A stretch of DNA of 64,000 nucleotides, taken from Schistosoma mansoni. Its lineage: Eukaryota > Platyhelminthes > Trematoda > Strigeidida > Schistosomatidae. Numbering within the stretch: the first letter of the stretch is position 1; each line of letters opens with the position of its first letter. Where the stretch lies: the NCBI RefSeq assembly GCF_000237925.1, contig NW_017386126.1, positions 1-64,000 on the forward strand, in the 5' to 3' direction. Made by a program: the position numbers and the translations under genes. Under the pieces are notes generated by a model. The model worked only from the letters and a program-made list of their open reading frames with translations. It was not told the origin of the DNA and ran no database searches. Shown here in pieces: positions 1 to 13,405 of this stretch.

Positions 1-589
1 GACAAGTGATTCAGATGCCTGGTAAAATACTTTCATATTGTATGGTTGATCACAGTTATACATTATAGTTATATAATATACCCTTGTGGGCCAGTGTAAT
101 TTTACATTAGTTTTCAGGAGAACCAGACACCATCCGCAAATTCATATGACAATGCAAACAGTTAAGTTTAATCTCGTTTAATAGGAGAGACAGACATCGC
201 CCTCAGGCTTAACTTGAGCAGTATAGCTCAATCCCGCCGCCCCTAGACAGGAGAACCATACACTATACACGCTTCAACGCTACAATCTGAACAGCACAGC
301 TTAATCCTGTGGCGCAATCACACAGGCACCAAGCACCCTGGTGGACCATTCGCACCATTCATATGCACATTCACATCACATGTATCACATGTATTTCGAT
401 CAGTGATTGCGCTTAGAAACCAAGTCGTCTAAGTAGAGTATCAAATTATGACCAACTGTTTGAATAGATTCATCAATGAAATTTAGTCAGTAAGCAAAAA
501 AAATAAATTAGAGCTTTCACACTCCTAATATTACTCACACTACTTCTGCTATTAATACTTATATTCATACTACTGTCTCTCACACCGTT
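1..589. other. No gene or named element seen
   Basis: AT-rich sequence with a slightly GC-richer stretch around 190-370. No open frame, repeat match within the window or RNA motif was recognised. Confidence 0.5.
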
Positions 590-851
590 GCTAATTAGAA
601 GTTGTGTGAAGTTATGTTACTAAAATAACGAGATCCTGATTGGCTGATTAACACACTGTTACTATGTAAACTCAAGGTTTGTTAATTACTATAAAATCCC
701 TGTATTTTCTGTACATAAATGAACCTTGCAGTAAAGTGTTTCTCTCATACTCATGTCTTCTTACTGGTGTTCAAGTCGCTGAATAGTTCTAGCCTGGGTT
801 ATCAGAATAGCTTAGGATCTGAATATAGCGTTCAACTAACAAGACGTATCA
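590..851 (+). repeat. Truncated solo LTR, same Gypsy group
   Basis: The sequence follows the solo LTR at 13406-13726 from the ggctgattaacacac part to a gacgtatca end, with many differences. The first third is missing or unrecognisable. The open stretch 719-940 lies largely inside it and is not a gene. It is an old fossil. Confidence 0.8.
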
Positions 852-3800
852 GTCATTATTTTTCATCCATAATCACAAAAACGAATGTTAATTCAAGATT
901 TTCAGCATTTGGAATAACATGTAAACATAGATTTGCCTGAAATTTTATTTTGTCAAATTTCAAATAAATTTTCGAATTCCACACCATCATTCAAAAATGG
1001 TTTCCTTGGTGAGACTTTAAGTTGCGAATAAATCAATCAAGTTTAAGAATACAAGTCTTTGAATATGGCGCGATTATCATTCACCCATTTGGCTAAATAA
1101 TGTATTGACACTCTAGATTATGTCAATTTGTGATAAAAGAAAAACCCTAATGTAATTCCTAACAACAACCGTCAATAACAAATTATAACCATTACTGTAC
1201 AATGTAAATAATCATAAAGAGAATGTTGTGCGGAATATTTGTGCAATGAGAGGACTATGTCAAGGTATTTGTGCTGAGGAATAATGATCTCATGAAAACG
1301 TTTATGTCTATATATACTGGGTATCTAGTTGAGTACTTGTCGAATTTTTCAAAGGTTAGGGGAATCTGCAAATCGCTAACTGAAAATACAATGAATGTGG
1401 ATGAGCAGAACCATGTGATAGGTTGATCAGTAAGAATCGTTTAATAATCCAGTGATCCTGTTAATTATCGATGCAAACAAAGTCGAATTGTTTTTGAAAT
1501 GAAACGTTTTTTGAATGGATACATATGTTACCATTATTTTCGAATAAGATAATAAGGACAATTGGCTTATTACTTTAATGAAAGGCTTCTTTTATTATGA
1601 GTTTCTGAAACGTGACAAAAATTTGACTCAGACTCACATTATTTTTCTTCAGAATCCTTAAGAGATTCAGCAACTAATGCTGATAACATTTTGATGTTCG
1701 GTATTCTGCATCCACAGTCTTCTAGTAACGTCTTATTACTTTTTGTTTGTACTCGCTTATTAACATATCAACACAGAATACACCTGTATACTATCACTGT
1801 GATTTAATATAGCTTTCCAAAGTTGTAAATTATTCAGTTGTTTCGTGTGTAAGGTCAGTTGGTGGAAATGTGATTAAAGTGATTTGAGTAATTGTGCGAA
1901 TTGGAATTTGGATACTATTGGATAACTTACTGTCGAAATGTTACTGATTATTGAGTATTCAATGTGTATTGAATAATTGCACTACTCGAAGTGAAAATGT
2001 AGTATGTCATCCGATTATGAATAACATTGCGATCGGATCCTGAAAGTGTTTGATATTTGAGATCACTGTAATTGATCGATTTATTCATCTTCACCGAACT
2101 CAACGCCATCGACAATTAATTTCAAGATGAACAATTGATGTCACTCACCTAATCAGATATGTCGAGTAAAATAACTATGTTATAGAAGGCTAACGGGAGA
2201 TGTATTATTCCCATAGTTTCCAGTCGATTAATCGATACAGGAATTTATTAATGACGGTTTAAAGAAGACTATGTTCACAGTAACTTTATTCACTCTCTCA
2301 CTCACATCCTCTTTGAAAGTTCGATAGTCATACTTCAAGACCTTATTCTTATCATCACTCAATATTGAAGTGTGTTAGGCTTGAAACCGGAATTAAAAAG
2401 TGCTACTTAGAACTTATATTTCCTGCATAAAATCTTCAATCTTCATGTTTCATTAGAGTAATCATGTATTGTCGAGTGACGGAGCTGGAATTCAAGACAA
2501 GCATTGAATCTTACTGACAAGGTTAGATACAGAATTTTACGGTTGAATGAGAAGAAATGCTCTTCGTGTTTTGTTGGAATGTATTACTTAGTCACCACAA
2601 AGTGAAACATATATTCATTTTTGTAATGTTTTTCTTCAAATATCTCATTTATATGTTTAACTGCGATCAATCTGCAACTTATTTGATTCATAATTGTTAT
2701 TAGAAAAGACAAAACAAAAGAATTCTCAATGAAAGTTTGCGAAGATTGTTCAATTTCATTGAGATTATGAATCGATATAGGTTAATCTACGATCGAAGTC
2801 CTGGAAGCATTGAGTGACCTAGTATGAAATTCCGTAACAAGATGAGGATGACAATCGAAGGAAACTATACGATCTATGTCTTTAGTGCAAGATACTCACA
2901 TTTTACAAAGCTACTGTTTGAGTTTGGAAAGACAAAAAACAAGAAATGATTTAGTTGACCTAATCTGAGTTTTCGTTCTATACAGTAGAAGAAGAAGAAG
3001 AAGAAAACTTGCGTTAAGCAACCTCTGGGAAACAGGATTTACAGCCAACTGTCTGATCATGGTACAGAATGTGCTAGAAGCAAGCATTCACAATGTTCTC
3101 AAAGACTAAAAGGTCACATAGTGCCTACCTTAAATCGACAATTTTCACAATCCGTCATCTTTAAAATTGTCAAAAAATAATACTCGTAAGACAACACCGA
3201 ATGACGAGTAGAACAAACGAAGAAATTCCAATAGCATGTAACATATTCGCTGTTTGTAATGTATCATATGGTTCGTGAGAATATTTGAAGGCAGATACAA
3301 CCGAATGTAAGAAACAAAGCAAACTCATTTTTTGATACTTGGAATTCAGTTAAAGTCATCTTACGTCAGATCTTCATTTCTGTTTAAAACAGACAGCTTT
3401 ATAAGCTGTATTGTGAAACCATAGACGGTAACCACGCAAACCACCGGATACAGAACAGTGAGCTTTAACTTTCAACACTTTCCTCCATCGAGACCTGGAA
3501 TTTCTGTGTTCAATCTCTTATGTCGTCTTCAATGCTCAGTCTGCTTGATTAGTCACCAAACAAGATAAAACAGCTTTCTAATGCACAATGGTTTATAGTA
3601 GCCATATCCAACAAAAGTTATACTAGGATTAGGAAACTATAAAATTCCACATTTAATAAAATCTTCTTCAGAGAAATCAAAAATTACGATCACTCAAACT
3701 AGCTTCAAGATGCATTTCTTGAAATTCTGATGAAAGTCTGTGACCAGTGGAGTTTTTGACCGTATCTGTTTTGAGGCAGTTATCCACTGCCGCAATGATG

Positions 3801-3862
3801 GACGGTTAAACAAAACTGTGGATTCCTTTAAGTTAAACAATATCATAGTTTGATGCTTGCTC
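852..3862. other. No gene or named element seen
   Basis: AT-rich, with frequent stops in all frames and one GAA microsatellite. Nothing recognised. Confidence 0.5.
2985..3006. repeat. (GAA)n microsatellite
   Basis: About seven GAA units in unassigned sequence. Confidence 0.9.
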
Positions 3863-4015
3863 AGTGATCTAGAGGTTCGTCATTTGAAAGTAAAGCCGAA
3901 TGCTTTGAGCTCGAGTCTCACGTGTCAGGCTGTTGACGAGCATTGCTGAGGAGTCGCATACTAGAACCAGACCACTTTTCAGTGCTTTCAGATTTTCAAT
4001 AGTGACCTAGCATTG
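3863..4015 (+). repeat. Family B/C-like SINE, decayed
   Basis: The head-like ctcagtgatctagaggttcg is followed by a B-box-like gctcgagtctc. Then come gcattg, CTGAGGA and gtcgcatactagaac, with cagtgctttcagattttc after it. The strand that should read GAAAC...GUC is lost. No other element was recognised within 2 kb. Confidence 0.55.
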
Positions 4016-4949
4016 GTCCATTCATTATATAGATCTATACTATTCAATCTTTGCAACGGTGTACTGTTAGTTATTCAAATAAAATTTAAGTCATTTATAT
4101 GAAACACAATGAAATAAATAACAGAGAGCAAGCACAACAGACAAAAAAAGTTAGAAAAGCAACAAATAAACCTGACCATATTCCGTTCTATATGGTTCAA
4201 CAAGTACTTTATTACTACAAGTATTTGCTGAAATTGAACTAGGAGGTTGATGGAATAAATCCCACTTGATTGGATTCAAACGTTTGAAATCTTTCTATAG
4301 CTATAACTACTGAAATTTTTGAAGATGAATAGGGTATTTAAAAATCGATCCGATTCAGGTTGCTGATTAGACTTTATCTTTCTGTAAATTTATTGCTTAT
4401 TAATAAGAGTATTGATAGTAGTAATACTAGTAATACTAGTCCTACACACCGCTTTCTCTTGAGGTAGACAATGATTTATGAATACTTGTACACAATTGAT
4501 TATGATAGTTTTATTCAAGTTACTTAAAGCATTCGAGAAAAGCAAGTACTGAGAGAATAATGAAATGAAAAAAAGGGATTTTATAATAACTTGTTGGTGA
4601 TCTTAAAGTAGTTGTCATGTCGATCATGCTCAACATTCGCAACCATTGAATTTTCGAATCAAACTCTCTTTTTTTTATCTATTTCTTGTTTGATAGTTTA
4701 TAACGTTAAAGTAACACTTGTTCATACAAAATATAGACCTAAAGTTGAATTGTGAAGTCTGAACTAATAAAACTACATTTTCGCATATACTCGTAGTTTG
4801 TAAGATATAAATCATCAGAAAACACATCATTCTTAAAGTATCAGAATATCAGGAGCAGGAAATGAATAGATAGATAAACCATTTAAAAAGAGTTTAAAGA
4901 GAAAAGGGACTAATGCCAACTGATCGATCGGTGAACAAAAATTATGGCT

Positions 4950-4974
4950 ATATAAATATATATATATATATATT
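4950..4974. repeat. (TA)n microsatellite
   Basis: A short TA tract in unassigned sequence. Confidence 0.9.
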
Positions 4975-5415
4975 GATGGTGGCTTAGTTTACTCACTTGA
5001 ACCATTGACATTCATTTGAAAAACGTTTCTGACCGCTAATAATTCCTCCGGAATAATGAATATCAAAAAAGATGTTTATATTTCTGAATAATGATTATCT
5101 ATGTCATTCAATCAATCACGTTTTCATGGACCGGTGTAGTTAAATGTTCAGTCATCTGTCATGAGAATTTTTCAAAGAATGTTATCAATTCAACATTATG
5201 GTGAACGTTTCAATACAATCAACTGAATGGAATATTTCACTTCCTGAAAATGTGTTCCAGAAGCTTCTGACTGAGTAATCGACGTTTCATATCTATTAAA
5301 CGATACAACAACAAAATCTTTTACTGAGATTATGTAGTCCATCAATTCTGGTATGTGATCGAAATAAATATATGTCATCTTGATGTTCCAATTGCTCTGG
5401 TATAAATGAACCGTC

Positions 5416-5615
5416 NNNNNNNNNNNNNNNNNNNNNNNNNNNNNNNNNNNNNNNNNNNNNNNNNNNNNNNNNNNNNNNNNNNNNNNNNNNNNNNNNNNNN
5501 NNNNNNNNNNNNNNNNNNNNNNNNNNNNNNNNNNNNNNNNNNNNNNNNNNNNNNNNNNNNNNNNNNNNNNNNNNNNNNNNNNNNNNNNNNNNNNNNNNNN
5601 NNNNNNNNNNNNNNN
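5416..5615. other. Assembly gap of 200 N
   Basis: A run of exactly 200 N. The flanks show no recognised repeat. Confidence 0.99.
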
Positions 5616-6399
5616 GATTAAAATCAAAGTGTATTGAAATGCTGACCTCGCTGACGAAATATCAAGTTACAATCGCAGTAAATCAGACGGTTCATTAGAT
5701 GAGGTTTTTGGAATCTGCGTTACACGTAGTCTGAAACTCGTCGAATCATTCTCAACGTACAAAGTGTGAAATGAACTCATCTCAGATCCGTCCTGTGTAA
5801 GAACGTCTACTGGTAAAAATTCATCACCGTCATGTAATCAACAGGATGAAATAAGATCTTTCTTCATCATATAGAATAGGTTTCATAACTTAACATCAGA
5901 AATTAATAGCATTTGGAAATCAGCATTACTCAAAAGCCGAAATAATCACGTGATACCAGTTTTTGCAAACTGAAATGTTCAACAGTGAATAAAAATTTAT
6001 GAAAACTTCATGAATAACCACAATGTTCAAGATGGACATATTCTGGAATAACAAACACACAATCGTCGGTTAGCAGTGAATATAAACACCACACCTTCAG
6101 GTATATCAAACGGTGTTAACTGGAATGAATAAAAAGGTTGAACCAACAAATTGGGTTTTAATGTACAAAAAAATCTGGCCAAAAGTAACTAGTAGTCACA
6201 TGATAAACTTTCCTCAGTAAATCGCTTGAACAATAATCTCTCTGTTACGATTATCCAGATGATTTTGTATACATTCGTTCTTGACTACATGAACTTAAAT
6301 TATTAAATTATTCCTTTCATAGATTCCCTATGTTTAAATAAGTGCCAAAACCACTTCCTTCACTGTTTACGAATACCATCTCTCTCCTAACATGATCAG

Positions 6400-6495
6400 G
6401 TTGAACAAATCAAAGTACCATTAATAGCTGTAGATCAGTGTAATGTTATTGAGGAATGGCGTGAATTAAGTCCTTCAGGACGAGAAGGTAAATGG
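6400..6495 (+). CDS. Candidate exon of an unidentified host gene
   Basis: This is a 96-bp open segment, 32 codons, between a pyrimidine-rich acceptor with a ctaac branch-like site (ctctcctaacatgatcag) and a GTGAGT donor. It encodes a stretch containing VEQIKVPLIAVDQC and VIEEWRELSPSGREGKW. The pattern of a hydrophobic strand, then IEEW.L, faintly recalls the end of a C2 domain, but I cannot name a family. No partner exon was recognised nearby, and two of the N gaps flank the region. A degenerate twin of the same length lies 436 bp downstream. Confidence 0.4.
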
Positions 6496-6835
6496 GTGAG
6501 TTCAAATGATCACATCAGCTTTTTTTATGAAAAACACAACAGCATCTCTTCAGAGTAAAAGTTTCGCAATACGTTAAACTTACGAACCGGGTAATAATGT
6601 ACATGAAATGTAGGAAAAAGTAATCAGTAGGCACATGATCAACATTCCTCAATTATTCGCAATCAGAAAAATCTCTGTGTTATCAATATTCAGATGATTT
6701 TGCATACATTCAAGCTTGACAAGATGAACCTAAATTGATACATAATTCATTTCATAGATTCCCCAGGCTGAAATCATTTCAAAAACTATTTCGTTTACTG
6801 TTTACGATTTCAATGGACTTTCCAAACATGATCAG

Positions 6836-6931
6836 ATTGAACAAAATGAAGTTTCAACAAGTGCTGTAGATTTAAGCAATAAGATTGAGGAATGGCGTGA
6901 ATTAGGTCATTCGGAAAGTGGAGGTGAATAA
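6836..6931 (+). pseudogene. Duplicated copy of the candidate exon
   Basis: This is a 96-bp twin of the candidate exon at 6400-6495, with the same catgatcag acceptor and a GTAAGT donor. It reads IEQNEVSTSAVDLSNKIEEW then RELGHSESGGE. The last codon before the donor is TAA where the first copy has TGG, so in the shared phase it would end translation. It is probably a decayed exon copy, or an alternative terminal exon. Confidence 0.4.
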
Positions 6932-7203
6932 GTAAGTTTAAGTGATCACACTGGCTTTTTTTTAAAAAACCACGATTGCGACTCTTCAAAGTAATTTTTT
7001 ACGCTACGTTGAGTCTATGTGTACTTATTCTTGCTAATTACTTCCATGAAATAAAAACAACATACGTAAGAATGTCAGATTGTTGAGGTCGGTTTGAAGA
7101 ATCCTTGTGTGTCAATCCATATATCCTCACCTATATTATTGCTGGAATAGCAACGTGAGATTGTTTGGCTTGTTGATGTAGGCTAATTGGCTTGGAACAT
7201 ATG

Positions 7204-7403
7204 NNNNNNNNNNNNNNNNNNNNNNNNNNNNNNNNNNNNNNNNNNNNNNNNNNNNNNNNNNNNNNNNNNNNNNNNNNNNNNNNNNNNNNNNNNNNNNNNN
7301 NNNNNNNNNNNNNNNNNNNNNNNNNNNNNNNNNNNNNNNNNNNNNNNNNNNNNNNNNNNNNNNNNNNNNNNNNNNNNNNNNNNNNNNNNNNNNNNNNNNN
7401 NNN
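7204..7403. other. Assembly gap of 200 N
   Basis: A run of exactly 200 N, just downstream of the tandemly duplicated exon region. Confidence 0.99.
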
Positions 7404-8249
7404 ATGGCTATATTGAAGTATAGAAAATGTAGCAGAAGAAGAGAGCACCGAACAACAGAGCATATGTTATGCTACTCAGTGATATAATATTCATATTATA
7501 TATAGATTCAAATTGATAAGGGTTGACGGTGACAGTGTTAATGTAAAGAATCATCGGGTCGGTGACTTAACTTAGTGGATTCTCTGATTAGAATGGCCAA
7601 ACATTGAAGGTTCCTATAATTTACCCTTTGAATTCAGATACAATTAAAAGTTGGTGGAATATTTAGTGCATTTTCACAGGAGCAGCATGCATGAAGACAG
7701 CGAACAAAGGATAGAAGCAATTTCATCTTTCAGATGGATTGTGGCTGATTACTCTAGTAGTTTATACAGAGAGAAGGTTCAGAGTGGGTTGTTTTCGCTA
7801 ATGACAACGAAATACAAATGTCGTAACTACATTCTTTCGTATACTGAAGTAGATAACTGGATGTGAAGAATATTTTACGAAGTACTTTGAAGAAGATGAT
7901 TAGGTTTATTTCGGGTCTTCACATCTATAGTGTGCGAAGTCCAAGGTTATAAGATCAAGAATTATAGTTCACGTTTCAAAGAGTTCAAAGAATCATAAGT
8001 ATTATTTGTCTCTGCATCGATTCTCACCTTGATTAATCCTATGTGAGCACACTACCAAGAATAAAATTATGGTATTCAATGAGTCGTCGAAATGCACTTT
8101 AGAAAATCTAAATACGTGGCTCATTGATTTGATGGTTACGAGTTAGGGAACCTATAAAACGTTCAGAATAGGAGGTTTGTTTCAATACTTGTTCCGTAAA
8201 CGATAAATCGCAGGAGAACCTGAGTCTTGTGCCGCATGTAACGTTGATA

Positions 8250-9560
8250 TCACCTCACCAATCATGGTAAGTTCTAACTCGATTGATGTATTGCCGAAGC
8301 ATATCCATTCGCATTAAGCTGTGTGTCGCAACACTGCGCCACTTGATAAACTCCATGCTGATGCTTCGTTGCATGTTGTTCAGCTCGTGAGCGCGAATTG
8401 AATGCACGCTTTTAGAATCATATGCACAGAGAAAGGAATTACACATGCAATGACTTTCATCAATATCATCGATAAAAACTAAGTGCGAGGGGCCTAAGAC
8501 ACTACCTTGTATTACGTCAATTCTTACAAGGACAGCTTTCGACATTGAAGAGTTAATTTGACTTATTTGATATCGGTGGCTAATAAAATGGATCAAACTA
8601 ATTAAGCAGAGGGTTTTAGACACCGCGTTTATTGTTATTTCTGAAACTGCTGTGAAATCGTTTGACTTAAAATGACGTTCCTGCATGCGTCCCTGTTTAT
8701 TACTATATTTATCTGGTATTTATCATTCGTAAGGTCCACTAAACTTTTAAGTTTCGAAAGGTGCACAAAAAAATATGGGCACGAGTTAACGTTCAAAAAG
8801 ATTTTGTCGACGGTATCCATGAGACCATTGCATGGGAATAATTCATCACAGTTTGAAAGTTTAATTAATGAGCGCAAGAGGTCTAAGTCAACATGCTAGT
8901 AGTCCCTACGTTGGCACGGTTCTTGAAAAGGTCGACTATATGAGGAAAAGTTTGGTAGAGCACGAGCCACTATCTTATTGTCACTGCGCCACATTCATTG
9001 TTTACTTGTACAGATAGAGGGATGACATCTCCTTGAAATATTAAATCAATTATATTATCACACTCTGTACTGATAAAAACCCACCGTGACAAGCAGTGTA
9101 GGTTAAAAACTACCGAAGATTCAACAATACTCAACTGCCAACTTTCGGTACTGCAGTAGATCTCAGAATGATATAAATTTCTAGTGATAACCTTAGCACT
9201 GAAGTTAAGGTCAGGGGAATCTTCAAATGCATTGATAATAAGATCGTTCACACTATTCGAACTATCAGGAACTTTGTATACAGGATGTTAATAGATATCC
9301 AGACCAATTTCGGCAGATAATCATGTCTCTATCTTTATTCATTAACAGGTCATCCAAAGTATATATGAGGCAATCTTTCTCTCGCTTGGTTTATCCGTCA
9401 TAGAGATAGAGTCGATTGTTCCAGAGATTCAATTCTGAGTCAGACACTGCTAGAGAAGACCATGTTTCAGTGATAAGAAAATTCAAGGCTGAAGGCCTAG
9501 TATTTTGATCATGTACAATAACTTGCTGAAATTGACTTGCTGGAAAGTTTGGAAAGGCAT
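8250..9560 (-). mobile_element. Decayed CR1/Jockey-like LINE fragment
   Basis: From high to low coordinate it has an endonuclease start with SLITETWSSLAVSDSEL-like sequence around 9470-9420. Endonuclease C-terminal sequence follows (8970-9251), then linker (8635-8877, CNGLMDTVDKIF), then reverse transcriptase with DVIQGSVLGPSHLVFIDDI and AYDSKSV (8255-8686). The YADD-type catalytic motif reads AYDS, so it is dead. Frames break several times. Confidence 0.72.
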
Positions 9561-11539
9561 GAGATTATTGACGTTAGGTTGATAGTGCTTTACCTAGTAG
9601 TTCAACTTTTCTATTAAGAAAGCGATGCGAAAAATTACATTTTCCAGAATATAGTATTTGAGACTATAGGGGTAACCGTTTGAATGGTGATTATCTGTGG
9701 TCTGTCCAATAGTAGGCTTGCCTCTACGATGACTGTAGTGACCGTCTTGTGCAACGTTTGAATGAAGTGTGTTCAAATAATCACCTTCACGATTAGTAGG
9801 ATGAAACGTTCTCGGAGATTATATTTTTGTACAGTGAAGCCATTTTAATTTTTTTGATATTACATCTAGATCGTAACGGTACTCCATATACATTCTCATA
9901 ACACGAGACAGACATGTTATCCTTAATTCCGTTATTAAGAGCTTTGACGTTAGAACTCGGTTTTGAACCATAGGTATCTCTTTTTACACAGGAATATTAA
10001 TATGTCAATTAGACATATGCTAGTTCACCCAGGTCACTGTACAAGCATAAGAGGCAGGTCATCATTCTTCATTAGTGAGTCAAAGTATTTGCTATCATGA
10101 GATCAATTAACCACAGTGGTGAGTTCAGTTGTTGAGGTTATGGCATTTAATGTTATATCAACAGCGTTATTTTCGTTTAAGCTACGCTTTTGTGTAAATC
10201 TGAAACTATACAAGCAATCTTAAGATTCGGAAGCTCTTAGATCAGTCCCTCGGACTCCTTTAGCTGCTAAGCCAATAAATGTGAGGTGAATCTAAACAAT
10301 GTATAGTCTGAGTATGCAGAAGAATTTTATTGGGAAGAATGCATTGAAATGCACTATCTTTAAGGTTGTCTGTTTTGACAACAAATTTCTTACACATTTA
10401 AGAGAGATGTTGTCAAAACGAGTTACAAAGCATGGGGTATCAACAATACCAGAGATCATAGCAACTGTAAGATTTGGACATTTCCGGTCTCAATTTTTTA
10501 AACAGTCGACCCATTTTGCAATATATGTTATTCTTTATACTGTTTGTGAGTTATACGATAGGAAAAACGACATATAAATACTTCATATTGAATACCGTAA
10601 TAATGTAACACAAAGTTTATACATAACGTCAGGCGTTTTATTTCAGAAAACTGTGTAAGTAAATAACTGATCCGAAAACAAATGGGTCGATTCAAACGAT
10701 AATTTGAGTTTGAATACATCAACACGGACAAACGTAGAATAGTAATGCGAATACAGATCCATAAATAAATTTGTGATTTACGGTAACAATAATAAACACA
10801 ATGATTATATGAATAATAGAAGCATTATTTGGCATTTTCTAAAGGTTGAATATTCACATGCTGAATGATCAGAAAGTTTACATCACTGTAAATTTATATA
10901 AACCGATTCCAACATCAAATTAGAGACACATCCAGGACATCTAATTACTTGAAAACCTTCGTGCACTGCACTCAAATCGTCTTATCAACTTTCATGAACT
11001 TGATCAACAGTGTAATGTGTAGAGGATTAATTCCTCTATATCTGACTCCAATAAATAAATAATATCCCGCTAACTGAATATTTACTGCAGGCTAAATCTC
11101 CTAGTAGAATTACGGGTTTACTCGAGATTTATTCTAAAGCCTAAACACCAGTTATAGAGATAGTTTATTGTTGAAGCTCGGTAAAATCCGTAAGCGTACA
11201 GATAGCAAGCACACAGGGAAAGCAAGTGAGTATGTGCATGTGTGTTAAAAATCCATATATATTTTTGAGTGTTAATGGATTGTGGATAAATTATTGATTG
11301 TCTTTGTTTACAACCAATGAGAGAACAGATTAAGGATTGATGTGCAGACATATGCGCTCAATCAGACTCACACATAAATTTACAGTGGATTAAATGTTAA
11401 GATTACAGAGAGCACACAAAAATACAATAGTTGAATGGGCTTGCTATAACATCTCCATGATAACTGAAAAGTTGATAAATGAACATAATTCAATCTCATT
11501 TGTGAATTGACTAGTATTTTCACAGAAATACCGTTGTAG
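9561..11539. other. No gene or named element seen
   Basis: AT-rich. The open frame 10299-10577 (92 codons) has no recognisable domain or splice context. Mostly unassigned. Confidence 0.45.
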
Positions 11540-11830
11540 TGAACGAGAAAGCAAGTGGAGGCAATAGAATGTATTTGAATACGAAATTACAGAACATCTT
11601 ATTAAAATCTAAGAACCATACAGTAAATGATTCATTGGCAAAATGTTAATCAATCGTCTCGGACTTCGTTGTTCCTTTGTTTCCACAGCAATCATTCTCC
11701 GTTCTCGTTCTTTTCTGTTTGATCTTTTTAACCTTCCGCCACTAGGTATTTCACTTTCGACTGGTGATATATACTACTTTTATCTGCCGACCTCTGGAAC
11801 ACACACCACACCATTACTCATACCTTAACG
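11540..11830 (+). repeat. Dispersed repeat E, copy 1
   Basis: It shares gaatgtattt, caatcgtctcggacttc, tgttcctttg and atatactacttttat with 31268-31600. It forms an inverted pair with 12085-12340. The open frame 11643-11828 is part of it. Confidence 0.6.
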
Positions 11831-12084
11831 TATGTAATTTTATTTCAAATAAAAAAAAATCCAATAAATATACTGTTGGACAACGGTTTGAAACCAGTAA
11901 AAATAATTATTTTCCCTCTAACTGACCACTGAGTTTTAAACCTCGTTCATTAAGTGAGTGGAATGAACGAGTAGAAGAAAATAACTAGTAAGACGAAACA
12001 CAGTTGAGGAAAACAGTAAACATGCCATATAGAATTCTGAAAAAAATGAGAAATCAGTGTTTAATATGAATGAATTAATGCTGT

Positions 12085-12340
12085 GGTGTGGTCTAATTAT
12101 ATCCAGATAAGTAGTATATGATGATGCTCAGGCATAAAATGTATTTTGGCAGATCAGTAAGGAAAGAACAGAAATGAAGCGCAATTTGTATGAAAATGCA
12201 TGAACAATGAAATCAGAGAAGATGGACTGATATTTGAAGAAGGAACGGTTAAGATTGAGACAATGGATTGTTATTTTGTAAATTAACTGTTGACTGTATG
12301 ATTATCAGAATTTAGTGAGATAGTCTGTAATTTGTGCTTG
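12085..12340 (-). repeat. Dispersed repeat E, copy 2 (inverted)
   Basis: The reverse complement closely follows 31325-31560: actatctcactaaattctga, cattgtctcaatctt, and ccaaaatacatttta then catatactacttatctgg. Confidence 0.75.
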
Positions 12341-12686
12341 AGTACATTCGATTGTCCTCAACTAGTGTTCTGTTCGTTAAAATACGACTGCGATTTATTA
12401 TTATCTACATATGATTACTTCAGTTTATCTTGATTGAAAACTCTTATAACTTCTTCACACAAATCAAATTAACCATTTGTTAAATCTGTGCCAATTTATG
12501 GACATATTTTCATCTTTCATAAACTTTAATTCATTATCAAATAAGAGAAAAATCCTCCCCCTCTCTCATTTCCATGGTTACGGAAAAAAATATTAGTAAA
12601 TTAGAAAAAAACTTAGTTTAAATTAACTGAATTAGTCAATGAATTCTATAATTATTTATTTTACTTATTTAAACACATAAATATCG

Positions 12687-13165
12687 GTGGAAAGGGGCAC
12701 CGAATACATATGTGTCACACAAGTCACTTGATTTATGTGTAGGCTGTGATACTGCACGAGTGCCGAGACCGAAGCAGGTGGTTTTCTGAGGGGGCCACAT
12801 CCAGAGCCGTCGGCCTTAAGGTCTGATCTACAAGCCAGTGGAGCAACCTAAGCAAACGCAGTGCCATGGTAACTGGTGACCGAAAATTGGTTCAAAAGTC
12901 ATTTGTTCCCTCGAGATCCAGTAGCCCATAAGGAGCATTGGTTTGGAATCAAGTTTTCTGACCCACCTACGTGAATCCTTCATATCCACCAACTCGGTTA
13001 AAGCGCCGAATATTGGCTTATCATCTTTTCAATTTTGTAGACAACAGCAATTTCGCGAGAAGGCAGTAAGTAGGACTTCCCTATCATTGGCTGTATAGTC
13101 GGGGCCATGTGAGAGGGGGAATTAATTCTCGTCACTATCGTCTACACCAGGACATTCAACTCAGT
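12687..13165 (+). repeat. Dispersed repeat D, copy 1
   Basis: A GC-richer block containing aggtggttttctgagggggc, ttaaggtctgat, gttaaagcgccgaatattgg, and atttcgcgagaaggcagtaa. Copies lie at 17560-18010 (minus) and 39372-39705. No coding motif, tRNA head or terminal repeat was recognised. Confidence 0.7.
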
Positions 13166-13405
13166 CAGATGCTAGTATTCATTCATAGATCAAACATAAT
13201 TAAATAAAATTGTTTTTATTCATTTTAGTGTTGAGTTCTCTGAAACTTTTAACAGTTTAATGTTTATATTTACTATTTATATTACTGTAACAATCTTTAA
13301 AGCTTATCGGTTACATGTTGACGTAGCAGATAAAGATTCATTAAGTTTATTCATTCGTCTTTATATTGAATTAATGTCATAATAATGAATATGAATGATT
13401 GGTTA

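Larger units (their letters stand above)
4016..6159. other. No gene seen; contains a gap and a TA tract
   Basis: No supported coding region. The apparent open frames at 5196-5627 exist only because they run through N. Intron sequence of the gene owning the exon at 6400 is possible. Confidence 0.45.
6160..7030 (+). repeat. 436-bp tandem duplication covering the candidate exon
   Basis: Two diverged units with offset 436 run about 6160-6590 and 6596-7030. Matching stretches include the run near 6185 and 6621 (agtcacatgat / aggcacatgat), the exon itself, and tgatcaca followed by a poly-T run near 6507 and 6943. Divergence is spread through introns and exon, so the duplication is not recent. Confidence 0.7.

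Noticed and set aside
719-940. Plus-strand open frame of 73 codons
   Set aside because: Mostly inside the diverged solo LTR at 590-851; no domain and no splice context.
5196-5627. Overlapping long open frames on both strands
   Set aside because: They are open only because they run through the 200-N gap; the same applies to frames at 7131-7463 and 14763-15311.
7651-7866. 71-codon plus-strand frame
   Set aside because: No similarity recognised; no partner exon or conserved splice sites.
10299-10577. 92-codon plus-strand frame
   Set aside because: No recognisable motif, no splice signals of note, and AT-rich low-complexity composition; chance length is plausible.
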